Shown piece by piece: positions 21,227-31,921 of a stretch of DNA of 64,000 nucleotides (positions within the stretch are counted from its first letter, which is position 1; every line of letters begins with the position of its first letter). The translations under genes and the position numbers were made by a program. A model generated the notes under the pieces. That model was given only the letters and a program-made list of their open reading frames with translations, had not been told where the DNA came from and made no database searches. The stretch is from Tridacna crocea. Lineage: Eukaryota > Mollusca > Bivalvia > Cardiida > Cardiidae. The stretch spans positions 4,298,001 to 4,362,000 of the forward strand of contig OX031060.1 of assembly GCA_943736015.1 (NCBI GenBank), written 5' to 3'.

Positions 21227-21467
21227 TTAACTTATTACCAAACGACAAAATTCTAGGTTTATCCGAATCGAAAGCGTTTGCAGACGACAAAAACAAAAGT
21301 ACATGTAACTGAAAAATTTGAAATTTGTTTTGTGAAGGGTAGAAAACATTGTGGGAAAAGGAGAAAATGCTGGTTACCAGCATTTTGTCCTTTTCCCACG
21401 ATTGTTTTCTAAAGGCTTCTTTCCAAAGGTAGTCAAAATTAGGGACTGTGTTGTGGAAATGGATTAA
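21227..21467 (+). mobile_element. THM-B copy
   Basis: TTAACTTATTACCAAACG to GGATTAA, with an insertion in arm L and one stem change (TTTTGTCC). Confidence 0.9.
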
Positions 21468-22084
21468 CTTTTTAACCACCGCATAAATCGAATAATTTCA
21501 AAAGTTATACATATAAGCAACGTTTAATGATAGATAGATAGATTTTATTGACTTATACAAATACATGTATCTCGTCACATACAATATATATATAATAAAT
21601 ATAAACAACCGACAGTAAACCAAGAAATGTTGCGTGTATATTCATATAGACGTGGAAAATTCTACTCTGTCTTTCAAATAATTAATTTCATATGATCCTG
21701 TTGAGATTGATGTAATTTCTGTATCAATGTTTTCAAATCGACTTCTATAAAGTTTTTTTTTTCCGTACATTTTTTTTTTCTTTTAAATCCAACTTTGGAG
21801 AGTGAATATATAACTATCATTAACGTTACGCCTTAACTACTAATAGGAAAAAAGTAAAAAACAATAAGTTTTCAATCAAGTTTAATGAAAAGGCGGGTAA
21901 ATGCAAATGCAAAAACTATCGACCCAGGTCAGCCTGCGTATTCGCGCAAGCTGACCTGGATCGAAATGTTTTTCTTTTCCTGTTGATTAGCTTTCTGCAT
22001 TTTAAAATGGCTACGTATCTCATTAGTCAGTCAAATGTTAGAAAAAATGGGTTTTAATGACAACTCACATATCTATGTATTTCC
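21468..22084. other. Intergenic with LINE-like tail and HP-D hairpin
   Basis: GATAGATAGATTTTATTGAC at 21531 resembles an inverted non-LTR tail. An HP-D hairpin (GGTCAGCCTGCGT / GCAAGCTGACC) lies at about 21926-21960. Confidence 0.5.
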
Positions 22085-22235
22085 TGGATTTCATAAGTAC
22101 TAGGCTGGGGTCCTGAAATGTCGTGCCCGAAGGCACTTTCACGAATGGCCCAGTTCAACCGGTGGGGCTCGAACCTGGGCATCCGGGTCACGTGTCACAC
22201 ACGTTACCAGTGAGCCACGCAGTACCCCTAAGCAT
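22085..22235 (-). mobile_element. tRNA-like SINE head, partial
   Basis: On the minus strand: GCGTGGCTCACTGGTAACG (A-box like) and CAGGTTCGAGCCCCACC (B-box like), followed by CCGGTTGAACTGGGCC. No canonical cloverleaf, so not called a tRNA gene. Confidence 0.5.
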
Positions 22236-22404
22236 TATGTTATCTAACTTAAACCACCATATAGTAGTAAATGGCATAAATTTCACCATCTACATATATA
22301 AGTATATACTAGCACTGTACATGCAATCACACAGGTCTGCTACAAGATGGGGGGAGAACATTTTTGTCATATCCTAGAATAAAGCAGTCGACAACACAGT
22401 TCAT

Positions 22405-22455
22405 AAATCGGACTGCTCATCCTGTGCAATCTGATCCTGATCTACGCTGTTGAAA
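22405..22455. repeat. HP-E copy, decayed
   Basis: GGACTGCTCATCCTGTGCAA then TCTGATCCTGATCTACGC. Confidence 0.55.
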
Positions 22456-22557
22456 AAAAAAAGTGTCTGGTGCCTTCTACTCGTATGATTTGGTAAGAGT
22501 TTAAGACATCTTAAAACATATCCTTCGTTCTTCGATCTCTTATTTTCTTGGCCTGAA

Positions 22558-22615
22558 GACCAAAATAAAGATCAGCTTGCACACATATGGAGCTGATCTT
22601 AATCTAAAGTTGTTG
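22558..22615. repeat. HP-E related copy
   Basis: AAGATCAGCTTGCAC ... GAGCTGATCTTAATCT. Confidence 0.5.
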
Positions 22616-22797
22616 ATATTCGCCTTGCTGGTTGTTAAGATTTTACTACTATCCTAGAAATTTGTCTGAATTCCCGTACAAGGACAGAAACTGGCAGAGA
22701 GATCTTCATCAAGGGAAGTAACTCTTTATATACAATTAATGGACAATAAAGAAAATTAACTCTTTCAATATTCGTAGACGACACCAGAAGCTTTCGT

Positions 22798-22862
22798 GGA
22801 CAGAGTAGATCAAGATCAGACTGCACATTCTGTGCAGTCTGATCTCTGATCTACGCTGTCCA
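22798..22862. repeat. HP-E copy
   Basis: GTAGATCAAGATCAGACTGC and GTGCAGTCTGATCTCTGATC form a strong hairpin with module at about 22813-22843. Confidence 0.8.
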
Positions 22863-23256
22863 CTGTTTCAGTTTAGATTATGACTAAACTCTCTGTAGAT
22901 TTTGCACCGTAACTGTATTTGTAACCATTGAGAAAAAGCAGTATATATACCCAGTAACGAAAGAGCTCATCCTGTTACAGTTCTGTGTTTTTAATGCGTA
23001 GGTGAATGTGCTGGTCTTTGACCTTTTTTTTTGCACTGATAACCAATGAATAAATTGAAATTTGTGACTGGTCGAAAACAATTGTGATTAAGGACGCCTG
23101 CCTATTTGGCGGGGAAATTTAAGCCATCTTTTGTTTAAAACAGTTCTTTTTTATTGTTTTCCAGTATTTGCAGCTATCAGCTTGCTTTTCTTTGCTTTTC
23201 TTATAAACTGATCATCATTTGTTGTAGCAATCAAGTATAGACAGTTGTAACATTCT

Positions 23257-23483
23257 TTAACCCTTTCCCAAACGACAAATTTTAGACTCTTCCAAACTGA
23301 AAGAGTTTGCAGACGACAATTTTAACTTTCATAACAATGGCAGAAAATTATCCGAAGGGGCAGAAAACACTGTGGGAAAAGGAGAAATTGCTCGCTACGA
23401 GCAATTTCTCCTTTTCCCACAGTGTTTTCAAAAGACTTGTACTGCAGACACGTAAAAGCAAGGGCTTGTTTGGGAAAGGGTAA
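23257..23483 (+). mobile_element. THM-C copy
   Basis: TTAACCCTTTCCCAAACG to TTTGGGAAAGGGTAAA. Hairpin tip is AAATTGCTCG / CGAGCAATTT instead of AAAATGCTGG / CCAGCATTTT, and both stems also carry CACTGTGGG / CCCACAGTG. Confidence 0.92.
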
Positions 23484-23614
23484 AGACTGTAAGCCTTTTT
23501 TTCTTCAGATCTGAATCGACACCGTCTACAAAAGCAACGGAAAGTGCTTTAAAATACAGAGAGAGAGAGATCAGAACAAACGCCTGCATTCAAACAATTT
23601 CCCCTTTTTCTCAC

Positions 23615-23843
23615 CGTGAATCTAAATTTGGCTGTTCAACACCTAACATCCCTGTAAAAGAAACCTTTTGAAAACATTGAGGGAAAAGGAGAAAACGATG
23701 GTAACCAGCACTTTCTCCATTTCCCACACTGTTTCCTTCCCTTCCTAAAACAAATTTCAATTCTTTAATCACATTTATTTTGTCGTCTGCAAATGCTTTC
23801 AATTTGGCCAGTCTAAAATTTTGTCTTTTGGTAAAGAGTTATA
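23615..23843 (-). mobile_element. THM copy, moderately diverged
   Basis: Arm R decayed, hairpin at 23669-23735 with several unpaired changes, arm L intact (TTGTCGTCTGCAAATGC). Confidence 0.8.
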
Positions 23844-23867
23844 AGTCGAGACTGTAGTAAAGGGGTT

Positions 23868-24094
23868 TTTGACCCTTTACCAATCAATCCCTGCTTTTAC
23901 GACCCTGAGATAGAAGCCTTTTGAAAACATTGTGGGGAAAAGAGAAAATAGTGGTAACAAGGATTTATTCATTTTCCCATAATATTTCTAACCTGCTGAA
24001 AACAAATTTCAGTTTTTGAGTTTCGTTGATTTTGTCGTCTGCAAATGTTTTCAATTTTGACCAGTCTAAATTTTTTGTCATTTGGTAAAGGATT
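23868..24094 (-). mobile_element. THM-A copy
   Basis: GACCCTTTACCAATCAATCC to TTTGGTAAAGGATTA. Hairpin stems have many unpaired changes, unlike younger copies. Confidence 0.85.
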
Positions 24095-24329
24095 ATGTGG
24101 CATACACGTTTTTTTTTTTCCTCTCTTTTTCTGGAAAATAGATAACGGGAAGTTGAACTAGTAGGAAGGTTTCTGTGTTTCCATTCTGCACCCTAATATT
24201 TGAGAATCGGATATTGTCTAGAATTTGTGTTGTGAAGTTATGGGTTATTCCCCTTTGCCGAAGTCTGGGATGACTCTGGCAGACATGATTGCTTTTTAAT
24301 GTTGCTATTCCCATCATCCTATACTTTAT

Positions 24330-24526
24330 TTACCCTAAAAACAGAGGCTTCTAAAAAAATTGTGGGAAAAGGAGAAAATGCTGGTAACCGGCATTTTCTC
24401 CTTTTCCCACAATGTTTTCTATCCTAAAAGAGACAAATTCTTCCATTTCATGCGAATTTAAATTGTCGTCTGCAAATGCTTTGAATTTGGTCACGTGCAA
24501 TATTTTGTCGTTTGGCAAAGCGTTAA
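24330..24526 (-). mobile_element. THM copy flanked by an 18-bp direct repeat
   Basis: Good hairpin at 24357-24420 and arm L to CGTTAA. TTGCTATTCCCATCATCC occurs just left (24301-24318) and TTGCTATTCTCATCATCC just right (24529-24546) of the element. Confidence 0.85.
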
Positions 24527-24684
24527 GATTGCTATTCTCATCATCCATATGGTAATACACTTTTCTCGTCCAAATGATTTTCCTACGCGAACTAGAAATA
24601 AACCCCTTACCTGTCGACCAAATTTACTTCTCCTAAAAAAATTGGAAATAGTTTTCAAACAAAAAACTCAAATTGTGGCTTAAA

Positions 24685-24841
24685 CAATGGAATAAGTCCC
24701 AAAAAATGTTTAAATTAACATTGTAGGAAGAGAATGTAATGCAAAAGAAAAATGGTGACCAGTATTTTTACCTTTTCCAACATTAATTTTAACCTTTAAA
24801 CAGGGTCGAAAAAAACAGCGTTTTGTGTGGTGAAGGGTTAA
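24685..24841 (+). mobile_element. THM copy, strongly decayed
   Basis: Hairpin reduced to AACATTGTAGGAAG..GGTGACCAG..CCTTTTCC; right end GTGTGGTGAAGGGTTAA is clear. Confidence 0.6.
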
Positions 24842-25627
24842 TTTATTTTACCGTGCTAACGTTCAAAGAAACGCTTCAATCATATTCGTTTTCAGCAAAT
24901 AAATTATTACCCCAGTGTCGTCTGCTTCGTAATTTGCATACGAAAAATACTACAGTAGGCGGGGCTTTCCATAGATGTTTACGGTTGTAGTTTCACGGCA
25001 TGCTAATGATTGACATATTCCCGTGTCATAAAAGTTAAGATCAAAGGTAAATTGATACCGCCTCTCCAATATCGCGGAGGAATATTAGAGCAACACGCTC
25101 TCGGTCTGAAAATAGTTCCACTTGAAAGCGAGAATGGATTTGCCGTTTCCCGATAAACCAGCGTTTAAAGTTTTCAAATATTAGCAGACGGCATACCGCG
25201 AACTGGTAAACCATACATTCTTTGTGTTGAGTTTACTTTTAAGTTGAATTGTTTCATGGTAACAAACCCTGGAGGGTCGTATGAATACAATTTTCACTCG
25301 GTGGTCTTTTATGATAGCCGTTCATCACATTTCAAAGCGTTGTCAGTTTATTATGTTATGTAGGACGGAAGATATACATACATACACGAATGTTTAACTT
25401 GAATAACAGTCGTTTTATCTTCACACCGGCAAATATGGATCTATCGCCGTAACATGTGTACCATTTGTGATAATTTTACAGTGCGATAGAGAAAATCAGT
25501 GCGGATTAAACGGAAAGTAAAGAAGTGTCGTCTGCTGTATTGCAGACGCTCAGTTGAAGTATGCTACGGTAAATAGTGTTGATTATTCAGCTATCGTAGA
25601 GGGTAAATACTTATTAATTCCATAAAC
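24842..25627 (+). promoter_or_regulatory. Frizzled 5' flank and probable 5' UTR
   Basis: Between the last diverged THM remnant and the Frizzled start there is no recognisable repeat and no other open frame. The segment is expected to hold the promoter and 5' UTR. An in-frame stop lies 24 nt before the ATG. I could not fix a transcription start or a convincing TATA box, so this is a positional inference only. Confidence 0.4.
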
Positions 25628-27433
25628 ATGTGGCGGATTATTATTAACACCACGGCTGTTGTTCTGTTGCTTTTTCAAAGTGAGAAGGTCGAATCGTTGG
25701 CATATTCCTCACATGACCATTATCAAAACAACCGATGTGAACGTATAACGATACCTCTCTGTTCACATTTAAGGTACAATATGACCAGGATGCCGAATCT
25801 GGTCGGCCACCTAAACCAGAAAGATGCTGCCATGCAGGTTCACGAATTTCTACCGTTGGTTCAAGTTGGATGTTCGAAATATCTAAGATTCTTCTTATGT
25901 TCCCTTTATGCACCAATGTGTACAGATATGCAACAAACAGGCGAGGAATCTATTGTTGTTCCTGCGTGTCGGTCAATGTGTCTTGAAGTCAAAAGCAGGT
26001 GTGAACCTGTCTTGTTAAAACTCAAATTTGCTTGGCCACCGGCCTTGGATTGTGAAAAGTTACCCGAGAAAAGTGATGGAAAGAAAGGTGAACTGTGTAT
26101 GGCGGTACCGGCGGATTCAGAAGATCCTGTGGACCTCGGTCCGATTGGTCAAGGAAGTCAAATTAATGATGATTTGATAAGAGTGATAGAAGAATACCAT
26201 AACCAACGTATGAATGAGAATGAGCGAAAGAAGCCTGTACCACCAGAACCAACCATGGTGTGTCCAGATAGATATATCTACATAGACAAAGTCCAGAAAA
26301 AGAACAATTCATGTGCACCAAGATGCAATGTTGACGTGTTTTTCCGTCAAGAGGACAAAAATTTCGCCGAGATATGGACGATAGTCTGGGCGGCCATCTG
26401 CTGTTTATCGACAACTTGTACGGCTTTAACGTTCTTTATTGACACCCAACGTTTCAAATATCCAGAGCGTCCTATTATATTCCTATCTATGTGTTATGCC
26501 ATATACTCAATAGCTTATGTGATCCGTGCCGTCACAGGCTCTGAGGCCATTTCTTGTGATCGTAGGCGAGACGGGTCCCAGTTCTTAATACAGGAAGGTC
26601 TAGAGAGCACCTGGTGTATCATAGTATTTCTAATTCTATACTTTTTTGGCATGGCTGGTGCCCTCTGGTGGGTTATATTGACCATTACATGGTTCCTGGC
26701 TGCTGCCAGAAAGTGGGGACAAGAAGCAATAGAGGCTTTCAGTAGTTATTTTCATTTAGCTGCATGGGCAATTCCTGCAATGAAAACTATTATAATTTTG
26801 ACAATGAGACGAGTGGACGGGGATGAACTCACTGGTCTGTGTTATGTGGGTAATCAAGACAGTCAAGCACAAACAGGTTTTGTATTAGTGCCCCTGATTG
26901 TATATTTAATAACAGGCACATTTTTCCTTCTATCTGGCTTTGTTGCATTATTTCGTATTAGGGATAATTTACTACATGAAGGAACTAATATAAGAAAACT
27001 AGAGAAGCTAATGGCAAAAATTGGTATCTTTTCTGTTTTATACACCGTACCTTCAACCTGTGTAATTGGGTGTTTATTTTACGAGAGAATGAATTTGAGC
27101 ACGTGGCGGCTAGTCGCCATGACCACAGACTGTAAGGACTTAAAGTACGGAGAAAAAGACTGCAGTCTGGAGAGGTCAATTCCGTCAGTGGAAGTGTTTA
27201 TGTTAAAGTATTTCATGTCTCTAGTTGTTGGAATTACCAGTGGAATGTGGATTTGGAGCCATAAAACTCTAACCTCGTGGAAGAAGTTCTGTACAAACCG
27301 TTTTTCGCGGAGGAAGTCAAACTATGGCGCCCACGCCAAAACCGGGTACCATCAGGCCCCAGTGATGGTCGTGAACAGGGGACCAAAGCATGTGCCAAAA
27401 ATGTCTTCAAGTGCTAGTGGATCTAGAGTTTAA
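25628..27433 (+). CDS. FZD9/10: Frizzled Wnt receptor (Fz9/10-like), complete and intronless
   Basis: A seven-pass membrane receptor for Wnt ligands, 601 residues, within the usual family length. Residues 1-24 form a hydrophobic signal peptide. The extracellular cysteine-rich domain spans about 35-157 with all ten cysteines (37, 45, 82, 91, 98, 114, 118, 125, 142, 157) and an N-glycosylation site at N51. A hydrophilic linker (158-245) leads to seven membrane segments at roughly 247-272, 282-303, 327-358, 372-396, 417-442, 463-484 and 520-545. KTLTSW (546-551) is the KTxxxW motif that recruits Dishevelled. The tail ends S-R-V, a class I PDZ ligand. The long third extracellular loop (YERMNLSTW to SIPSVEVF), GLEST and RRVDGDELTG resemble Fz9/10 more than Fz4, but part of the CRD (VKSRCEPVL, FAWP) also looks like Fz4, so subclass is moderate confidence. 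The start has A at -3 and an in-frame TAA at 25604-25606 upstream, so the ATG is secure. No introns interrupt the frame. Confidence 0.97.
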   Translation: MWRIIINTTAVVLLLFQSEKVESLAYSSHDHYQNNRCERITIPLCSHLRYNMTRMPNLVGHLNQKDAAMQVHEFLPLVQVGCSKYLRFFLCSLYAPMCTDMQQTGEESIVVPACRSMCLEVKSRCEPVLLKLKFAWPPALDCEKLPEKSDGKKGELCMAVPADSEDPVDLGPIGQGSQINDDLIRVIEEYHNQRMNENERKKPVPPEPTMVCPDRYIYIDKVQKKNNSCAPRCNVDVFFRQEDKNFAEIWTIVWAAICCLSTTCTALTFFIDTQRFKYPERPIIFLSMCYAIYSIAYVIRAVTGSEAISCDRRRDGSQFLIQEGLESTWCIIVFLILYFFGMAGALWWVILTITWFLAAARKWGQEAIEAFSSYFHLAAWAIPAMKTIIILTMRRVDGDELTGLCYVGNQDSQAQTGFVLVPLIVYLITGTFFLLSGFVALFRIRDNLLHEGTNIRKLEKLMAKIGIFSVLYTVPSTCVIGCLFYERMNLSTWRLVAMTTDCKDLKYGEKDCSLERSIPSVEVFMLKYFMSLVVGITSGMWIWSHKTLTSWKKFCTNRFSRRKSNYGAHAKTGYHQAPVMVVNRGPKHVPKMSSSASGSRV

Positions 27434-27558
27434 ATTTGTTGTCTGCAAGAAGCTGGAAATCTGCAATGAGGGCTCTATTGCAGTGCTATGGTAATAAGTT
27501 GTTTCTTTTATACTTTCATCCACAGAGCTCCACATAGGGGAGTGATTTTAATTTTAGA
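27434..27558 (+). other. Frizzled 3' UTR (start)
   Basis: Sequence after the TAA stop with no other feature. The first canonical AATAAA downstream is at 27559-27564, inside the palindromic MITE-N that begins about 27530. Whether it is used as the poly(A) signal is inference. Confidence 0.4.
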
Positions 27559-27730
27559 AATAAAGATTATTAATTACGTGTATTCTCAACCAAACCTTAT
27601 GTTATGGGTACTCATTAGAATCGTCTCATTGAGACGATTCTAATGAGTACCCATAATATAGGGTTTGGAAGAGAAATAATGGATTTAGAAAGCCCCCCCC
27701 CCCTTTAACTGGAGCTCTGATCGTATCAAG
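27525..27730 (+). repeat. MITE-N copy 2 with perfect central hairpin, at Frizzled 3' end
   Basis: The centre is a perfect hairpin: GGGTACTCATTAGAATCGTC and its reverse complement flank TCATTGA. The outer ends (AGAGCTCCACA... and ...TGGAGCTCT) form a terminal inverted repeat. It lies about 100 bp past the Frizzled stop and contributes the first AATAAA (27559-27564). Confidence 0.75.
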
Positions 27731-27733
27731 TTT

Positions 27734-27993
27734 TCATTCTTATGGCATATGGTTTATTAAGCTCCTCACCAAAAAATGCTATGCTTATGCAACCATAAAA
27801 ACAGTGTATATCAAAAACATTATGAGAAAATGATGAACTGCTGGTTTGAAGCATTTTCCCCTAATCTCATGATGCTTTTTTATATCTTTCAAATATGAAA
27901 CCCCACCATTTTCACATTTTCACTGCATTTAATTAATCGTGTAGAAAGGATTTCAATGTGACAATCAAAACCTTAGAAAAAAAGGACAGCTCT
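27734..27993. other. Frizzled 3' flank, decayed hairpin
   Basis: ACATTATGAGAAAATGATGA ... CATTTTCCCCTAATCTCATGATG at 27815-27880 may be an old THM hairpin. Nothing else supported. Confidence 0.4.
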
Positions 27994-28205
27994 CTTTAGC
28001 AAACGACAAAACTTAGAACATGTCCGATTCGTATGTATTTGCAGACGACAAGTGAAATGCGGCTCAGATACTGGAAAATGTGTGTGGAAGGGTGGAAAAC
28101 ATGATGGGAAAAAGAATAAATTTTGGTGACTAGCATTTTTCTTCTATTCCTACGATGTTTTCGGAAGCTGGTCCGGCAAACGTGGAATAGTATAGGGAAA
28201 CGCTG
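27994..28205 (+). mobile_element. THM copy, diverged
   Basis: CTTTAGCAAACGACAAAACTT, GCAGACGACAAG and a hairpin at 28098-28165 with many mismatches. Confidence 0.7.
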
Positions 28206-28446
28206 TAGCAATTGCCTCTACTCTTTTTGTGTTACAACAAAAGTCAAAGTTCACAATTGTTCACCTCTTTCAACACTAAACAAAGTCAAAACCTGTGTTG
28301 AAAGATCAACTGTGTCAGAAAAATGGTCTCTTTCAACGGCCGGTCTTTCAGGTGCTAGTTTAGTAAGCTTTTTCCACACGAAGTATATAATCAAAATAGT
28401 GGTCTTATTTTTACACTAAAGTTGTTAGATAACTAAAATACAACTT

Positions 28447-28677
28447 TTAACCCATTACCAAATTACAAAATTTTAGGCTTGTCCAAATGGAAAGCATTTG
28501 CAGATGACAAAATAAAAGTGACTTAAAATTTAAAATCTATTTTGTGGGAGGTAGAAAACATTGTGGGAAAAGGAGAAAATGCTGGTTACCAGCATTTTCT
28601 CCTTTTTCCTCAATGTTTTCCAAAGGTTTTTTTTCCTCAGGGTCGTCAAAAGTAGGGATTGTGTGGTAATGGGTTAA
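28447..28677 (+). mobile_element. THM-B copy
   Basis: TTAACCCATTACCAAATT to GTGTGGTAATGGGTTAA; hairpin at 28555-28620 with one right-stem change. Confidence 0.94.
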
Positions 28678-28744
28678 GCAAATGGTAAAAGGCCGAATAA
28701 TGCAACTTCAAACGTACATTGTTTGGTCACTGTACCTTGCTATG

Positions 28745-28855
28745 CTATCATTTTTTGGATTATCAACTTAAACTGACCTGCACTATCGTTGATCTATTTT
28801 CATATAATTGATGTACAGAATTCCCAGATGGTCCTTTTTGTCGTAATGGGTCACA
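28745..28855 (-). repeat. HP-J fragment
   Basis: Matches the outer part of HP-J in reverse: CGTTGATCTATTTTCAT and AATGGGTCACA terminus. Confidence 0.7.
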
Positions 28856-28879
28856 TTTATTATGACGAAAAGGAATCAT

Positions 28880-28938
28880 CTGAAAAAGGCTTCTGCGTCA
28901 GGGTCGTCAAAAGTCGTCATTGAGTGGTAAAGGTTTAA
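28880..28938 (+). mobile_element. THM fragment (arm R end), abuts next copy
   Basis: GGCTTCTGCGTCAGGGTCGTC to GTAAAGGTTTAA, sharing TTAA (28935-28938) with the following element. Confidence 0.8.
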
Positions 28939-29164
28939 CCCATTACCACACAATCCCTACTTTTGACGACCCTGAGAAAGAAGCCTTTAGAAAACATTGT
29001 GGGAAAAGGAGAAAATGCTGGTTACCAGCATTTTCTCCTTTTTCCACAATGTTTTCTATCCTTTCACAAAACAAATTTCAAATTTTCAGTCACTTTTATT
29101 TTGTCGTCTGCAAATGCTTTCGATTTGGACAAGCCTAAAATTTTGTCGTTTGGTAATGAGTTAA
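28935..29164 (-). mobile_element. THM-B copy
   Basis: 230 bp, TTAACCCATTACCACAC to GTTTGGTAATGAGTTAA, hairpin at 28990-29055 perfect. Confidence 0.96.
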
Positions 29165-29335
29165 TATATCTCCTTGATGCACGATACCAAGCAAGTCATC
29201 ACATAATCATTGATAAAAAGAGTTCGTTCAGTTATAGAACTGATTGGATCTTGAGGTAGACTGATCCTTTGACATGCAGAAAATTGACACAAAAGAGAAA
29301 AAAGAGGTTTTGACCTAGGTCAGCATGCGCAGTCC
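29165..29335. repeat. HP-D copy, 3' truncated
   Basis: CAAGCAAGTCATCACATAATC flank and left half of the hairpin (AGGTCAGCATGCGCAGTCC), cut off by the CCAA minisatellite. Confidence 0.65.
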
Positions 29336-29606
29336 ATGCAACAAACCCAACCACCCACCAACCAACCAACCACCCAAACCACCCAACCAACACACCAACG
29401 CACTAACCAACGCACCAACCAACCAAAGCAACCAAACACTAACGCACCAACCAACAAACGCACCAACCAACTAACATACCAACCAACCATTAAACCAACC
29501 AACCAACACACCAACCAACCAACCCGCCAACCAACCGACCAAAACTCAACCAACACACAAACACACCAACCAACACACCAACCAACACACTAACCAACCA
29601 ACACTA
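29336..29606. repeat. (CCAA)n-based minisatellite
   Basis: ACCAACCAACCA units with ACA interruptions for about 270 bp; open frames in it are a composition effect. Confidence 0.92.
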
Positions 29607-30002
29607 AAATCAATTTGCAGACAAATAAACAAACAAAACAAGCTACAATTCTTCAAGTTACCAACCATTAAACTGTTGATAATATCAAAGCATGATTGCA
29701 GCCATATTGAGCCGGGAAGCTTCGCTTCGTCTCTATGACGAACACATTGTTCCCTGATTTATTCATGTATTCAACAAACCTAAGTCGACAGAGCCTGATT
29801 TATTCAATTCTTTTATTCTTCATACATATTTTACGATGAGCACTGACAATAAACCCCCTGTTTAATAATTCAACAAAATAAATCATATCACCTCTGGCAC
29901 GCTGTTAAGGTTGAACATTTTGGAACATTAAAAAACAAAGTTACCTTTTTATCTTCTGAAAACAAATCTCAACCCTTGGACTGGCAAGCACTACTCAGAA
30001 AC
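29607..30002. other. Intergenic, nothing firm
   Basis: No gene, palindrome or family match seen. Confidence 0.4.
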
Positions 30003-30074
30003 CTTTTGCGGACAGTGTAGATCCAAGATCAGACTGCACGTTCCGTGCAGTCTGATCTTGGATCTAACTTGTCC
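30003..30074. repeat. HP-E copy
   Basis: GCGGACAGTGTAGATCCAAG and CTTGGATCTAACTTGTCCG enclose a near-perfect hairpin. Confidence 0.85.
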
Positions 30075-30256
30075 GATAAGGAGATATTTTTTAAACGATT
30101 GATAGCTTTGTATTACCATTATTTAGGTTTCTAGTATTGGTTTTAAAGCACGAGATACCTTATTTAATAGGTTAAGGGTAGACGGCTTTGTGCATTCTAA
30201 TTTTTTTTTTCTGAAATTGGACATAATTTTTCATGATAGTGGAAAGAAAAGCCATA

Positions 30257-30257
30257 A

Positions 30258-30292
<35 letters not shown>
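30257..30292. repeat. (AAT)n microsatellite
   Basis: Tandem AAT/ATA units; similar broken ATA runs follow to about 30400. Confidence 0.9.
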
Positions 30293-30664
30293 GTGGCAAC
30301 AACAACAGCGGTAACAACAACAAGATGGGGATGGTGATGCTAATAATAGTTATGATCATAATAATAAATTAATAGTAATAATAAAAATTATAATAATAAG
30401 GTAAGGCCTTTCACCATATTGTTGAAAAAGCGGAAAATTCTTGTTTCACGTATTTCTCAACTTTAAATTGTTGTTTCCAGCAAATTACATGAGTTTGATT
30501 TGGTCATGAGTTGTGCAGAAAGCAGACGTTCATGCATAATTAAAGGGCGGAGAACCAAAACGATTTGAACAATAATAATTCGTTTGATTTATTGGCAATT
30601 TACGACATAATGTATGTATGTGTGGGGACAGTTTCCCATTATTAACAAACGCCTGTCTAAATGA

Positions 30665-30848
30665 TCTTTGGAAGGGGCCTTTTGAAAATACGTTGGGCGA
30701 TACCTGTTGAAAACATTGTGGGAATAGGAGCAGATGTTGTCGTCAGCATTTTCTCCTTTTCACTTCAATGTTATTTTACTTCTTCAAAGAACTTCAGTTT
30801 ATTCGTACCATTTTTAAAATTGTGGAAAAGATATAAGTAATGGATTAA
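30665..30848 (-). mobile_element. THM copy, decayed, abuts a THM-C
   Basis: GGCCTTTTGAAAATACG, a hairpin remnant with GTGGGAATAGGAG..CTCCTTTTCAC, and an end at GGATTAA shared with the next element. Confidence 0.55.
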
Positions 30849-31073
30849 CCCTTTACTCCATAGATACTCATTTCTACGCATTGCTTGTAAGAGCCTTTGG
30901 AAAACATTGTGGCAAAAGGTGAAATTGCTCGTGACGAGCAATTTCACCTTTTGTCACAATGTTTTCTATGCTATCAAAAGGTGTCATGTACACATAAGAA
31001 ACAACTTCATTCTTGCTGTTATTTAGGGTCAATCAGTGATACCATAGAAATGTCTTATGGGGTAAAGGGTTAA
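30845..31073 (-). mobile_element. THM-C copy, full length
   Basis: TTAACCCTTTACTCCATAG to CTTATGGGGTAAAGGGTTAA. Hairpin stems GTGGCAAAAGGTGAAATTGC and its complement (one T for C). Both arms differ from A and B, so only the TTAA ends and hairpin design are conserved. Confidence 0.93.
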
Positions 31074-31421
31074 TGACTTATCTACGAAAGCCTTGAGAGT
31101 GTAGGCACGAACAGTGATCGGAATATCATTAAACTTGCCATACATACAATCTATATTAAGAGAGCATACAAGTACAAAAAGAAAATGCAGAAAAGGCAAT
31201 TACAGTACTGTACAATCAGTCACAACGACCACCTCTGTAAAAGAAACGGCCTGTATAAAGCAAGCAAAGACCAAGGTCTATAACTCAAATTTACTGAAAT
31301 TTACCTGTGTAAAGCAATCGCTCGTCTTTAACAAGCACGTGTTGAGCGTCCCTCTGTCGCTTGCAGCATAAGGTCTGATTTCATGTTAATAAATAAGTAC
31401 CTGTATTTAACAAGCACGTCG

Positions 31422-31619
31422 TTATCCTTTACCTCACAAAATGACTCAGAGGAAATTCAATTTTAAAGTCGTGGCAGCCAGTATTTTCTTTTTTTTTACG
31501 GGCAATGTTTTTAAAATTTTCAAAGATAAATACAATTATCTTAGCTACCTTTTATCTATCGTCTGCAGATGCTTTAAATTTGGGCATGTCTAAAATTTGG
31601 TCGTTTGGTAAAGAATAAA
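31422..31619 (-). mobile_element. THM copy, diverged
   Basis: Arm L (ATCGTCTGCAGATGC ... GTCGTTTGGTAAAG) clear; hairpin largely lost. Confidence 0.65.
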
Positions 31620-31921
31620 TTTTAGAATTAAACAAGCACATGGTTTAAATATCCCCGAGAGCGGTCGCTTAACACAGGTTAGATTAAGACAGATTTATGA
31701 CTTCTGTTGGTCAATGGTCGTGGTATGCAAACGTGGGGGTGAAACCAGGGGAGGGGGGTTGGGTTTTTTTGAGATGCAACAGCTTACAAAATCTTTTTAC
31801 GATAGAAAATGAAACAAAGGGAAATAGTCGGAAATGAAATACATGTAATGAGTAAAAGAGAGAATCACAATTGACAATATGTAAAGACTAAGTATGTGTC
31901 AGCGGTCAATCAAGAGCTCGC

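Noticed and set aside
29320..29593. W/V/G-rich or T/N/Q/P-rich frames
   Set aside because: Produced by the CCAA minisatellite.
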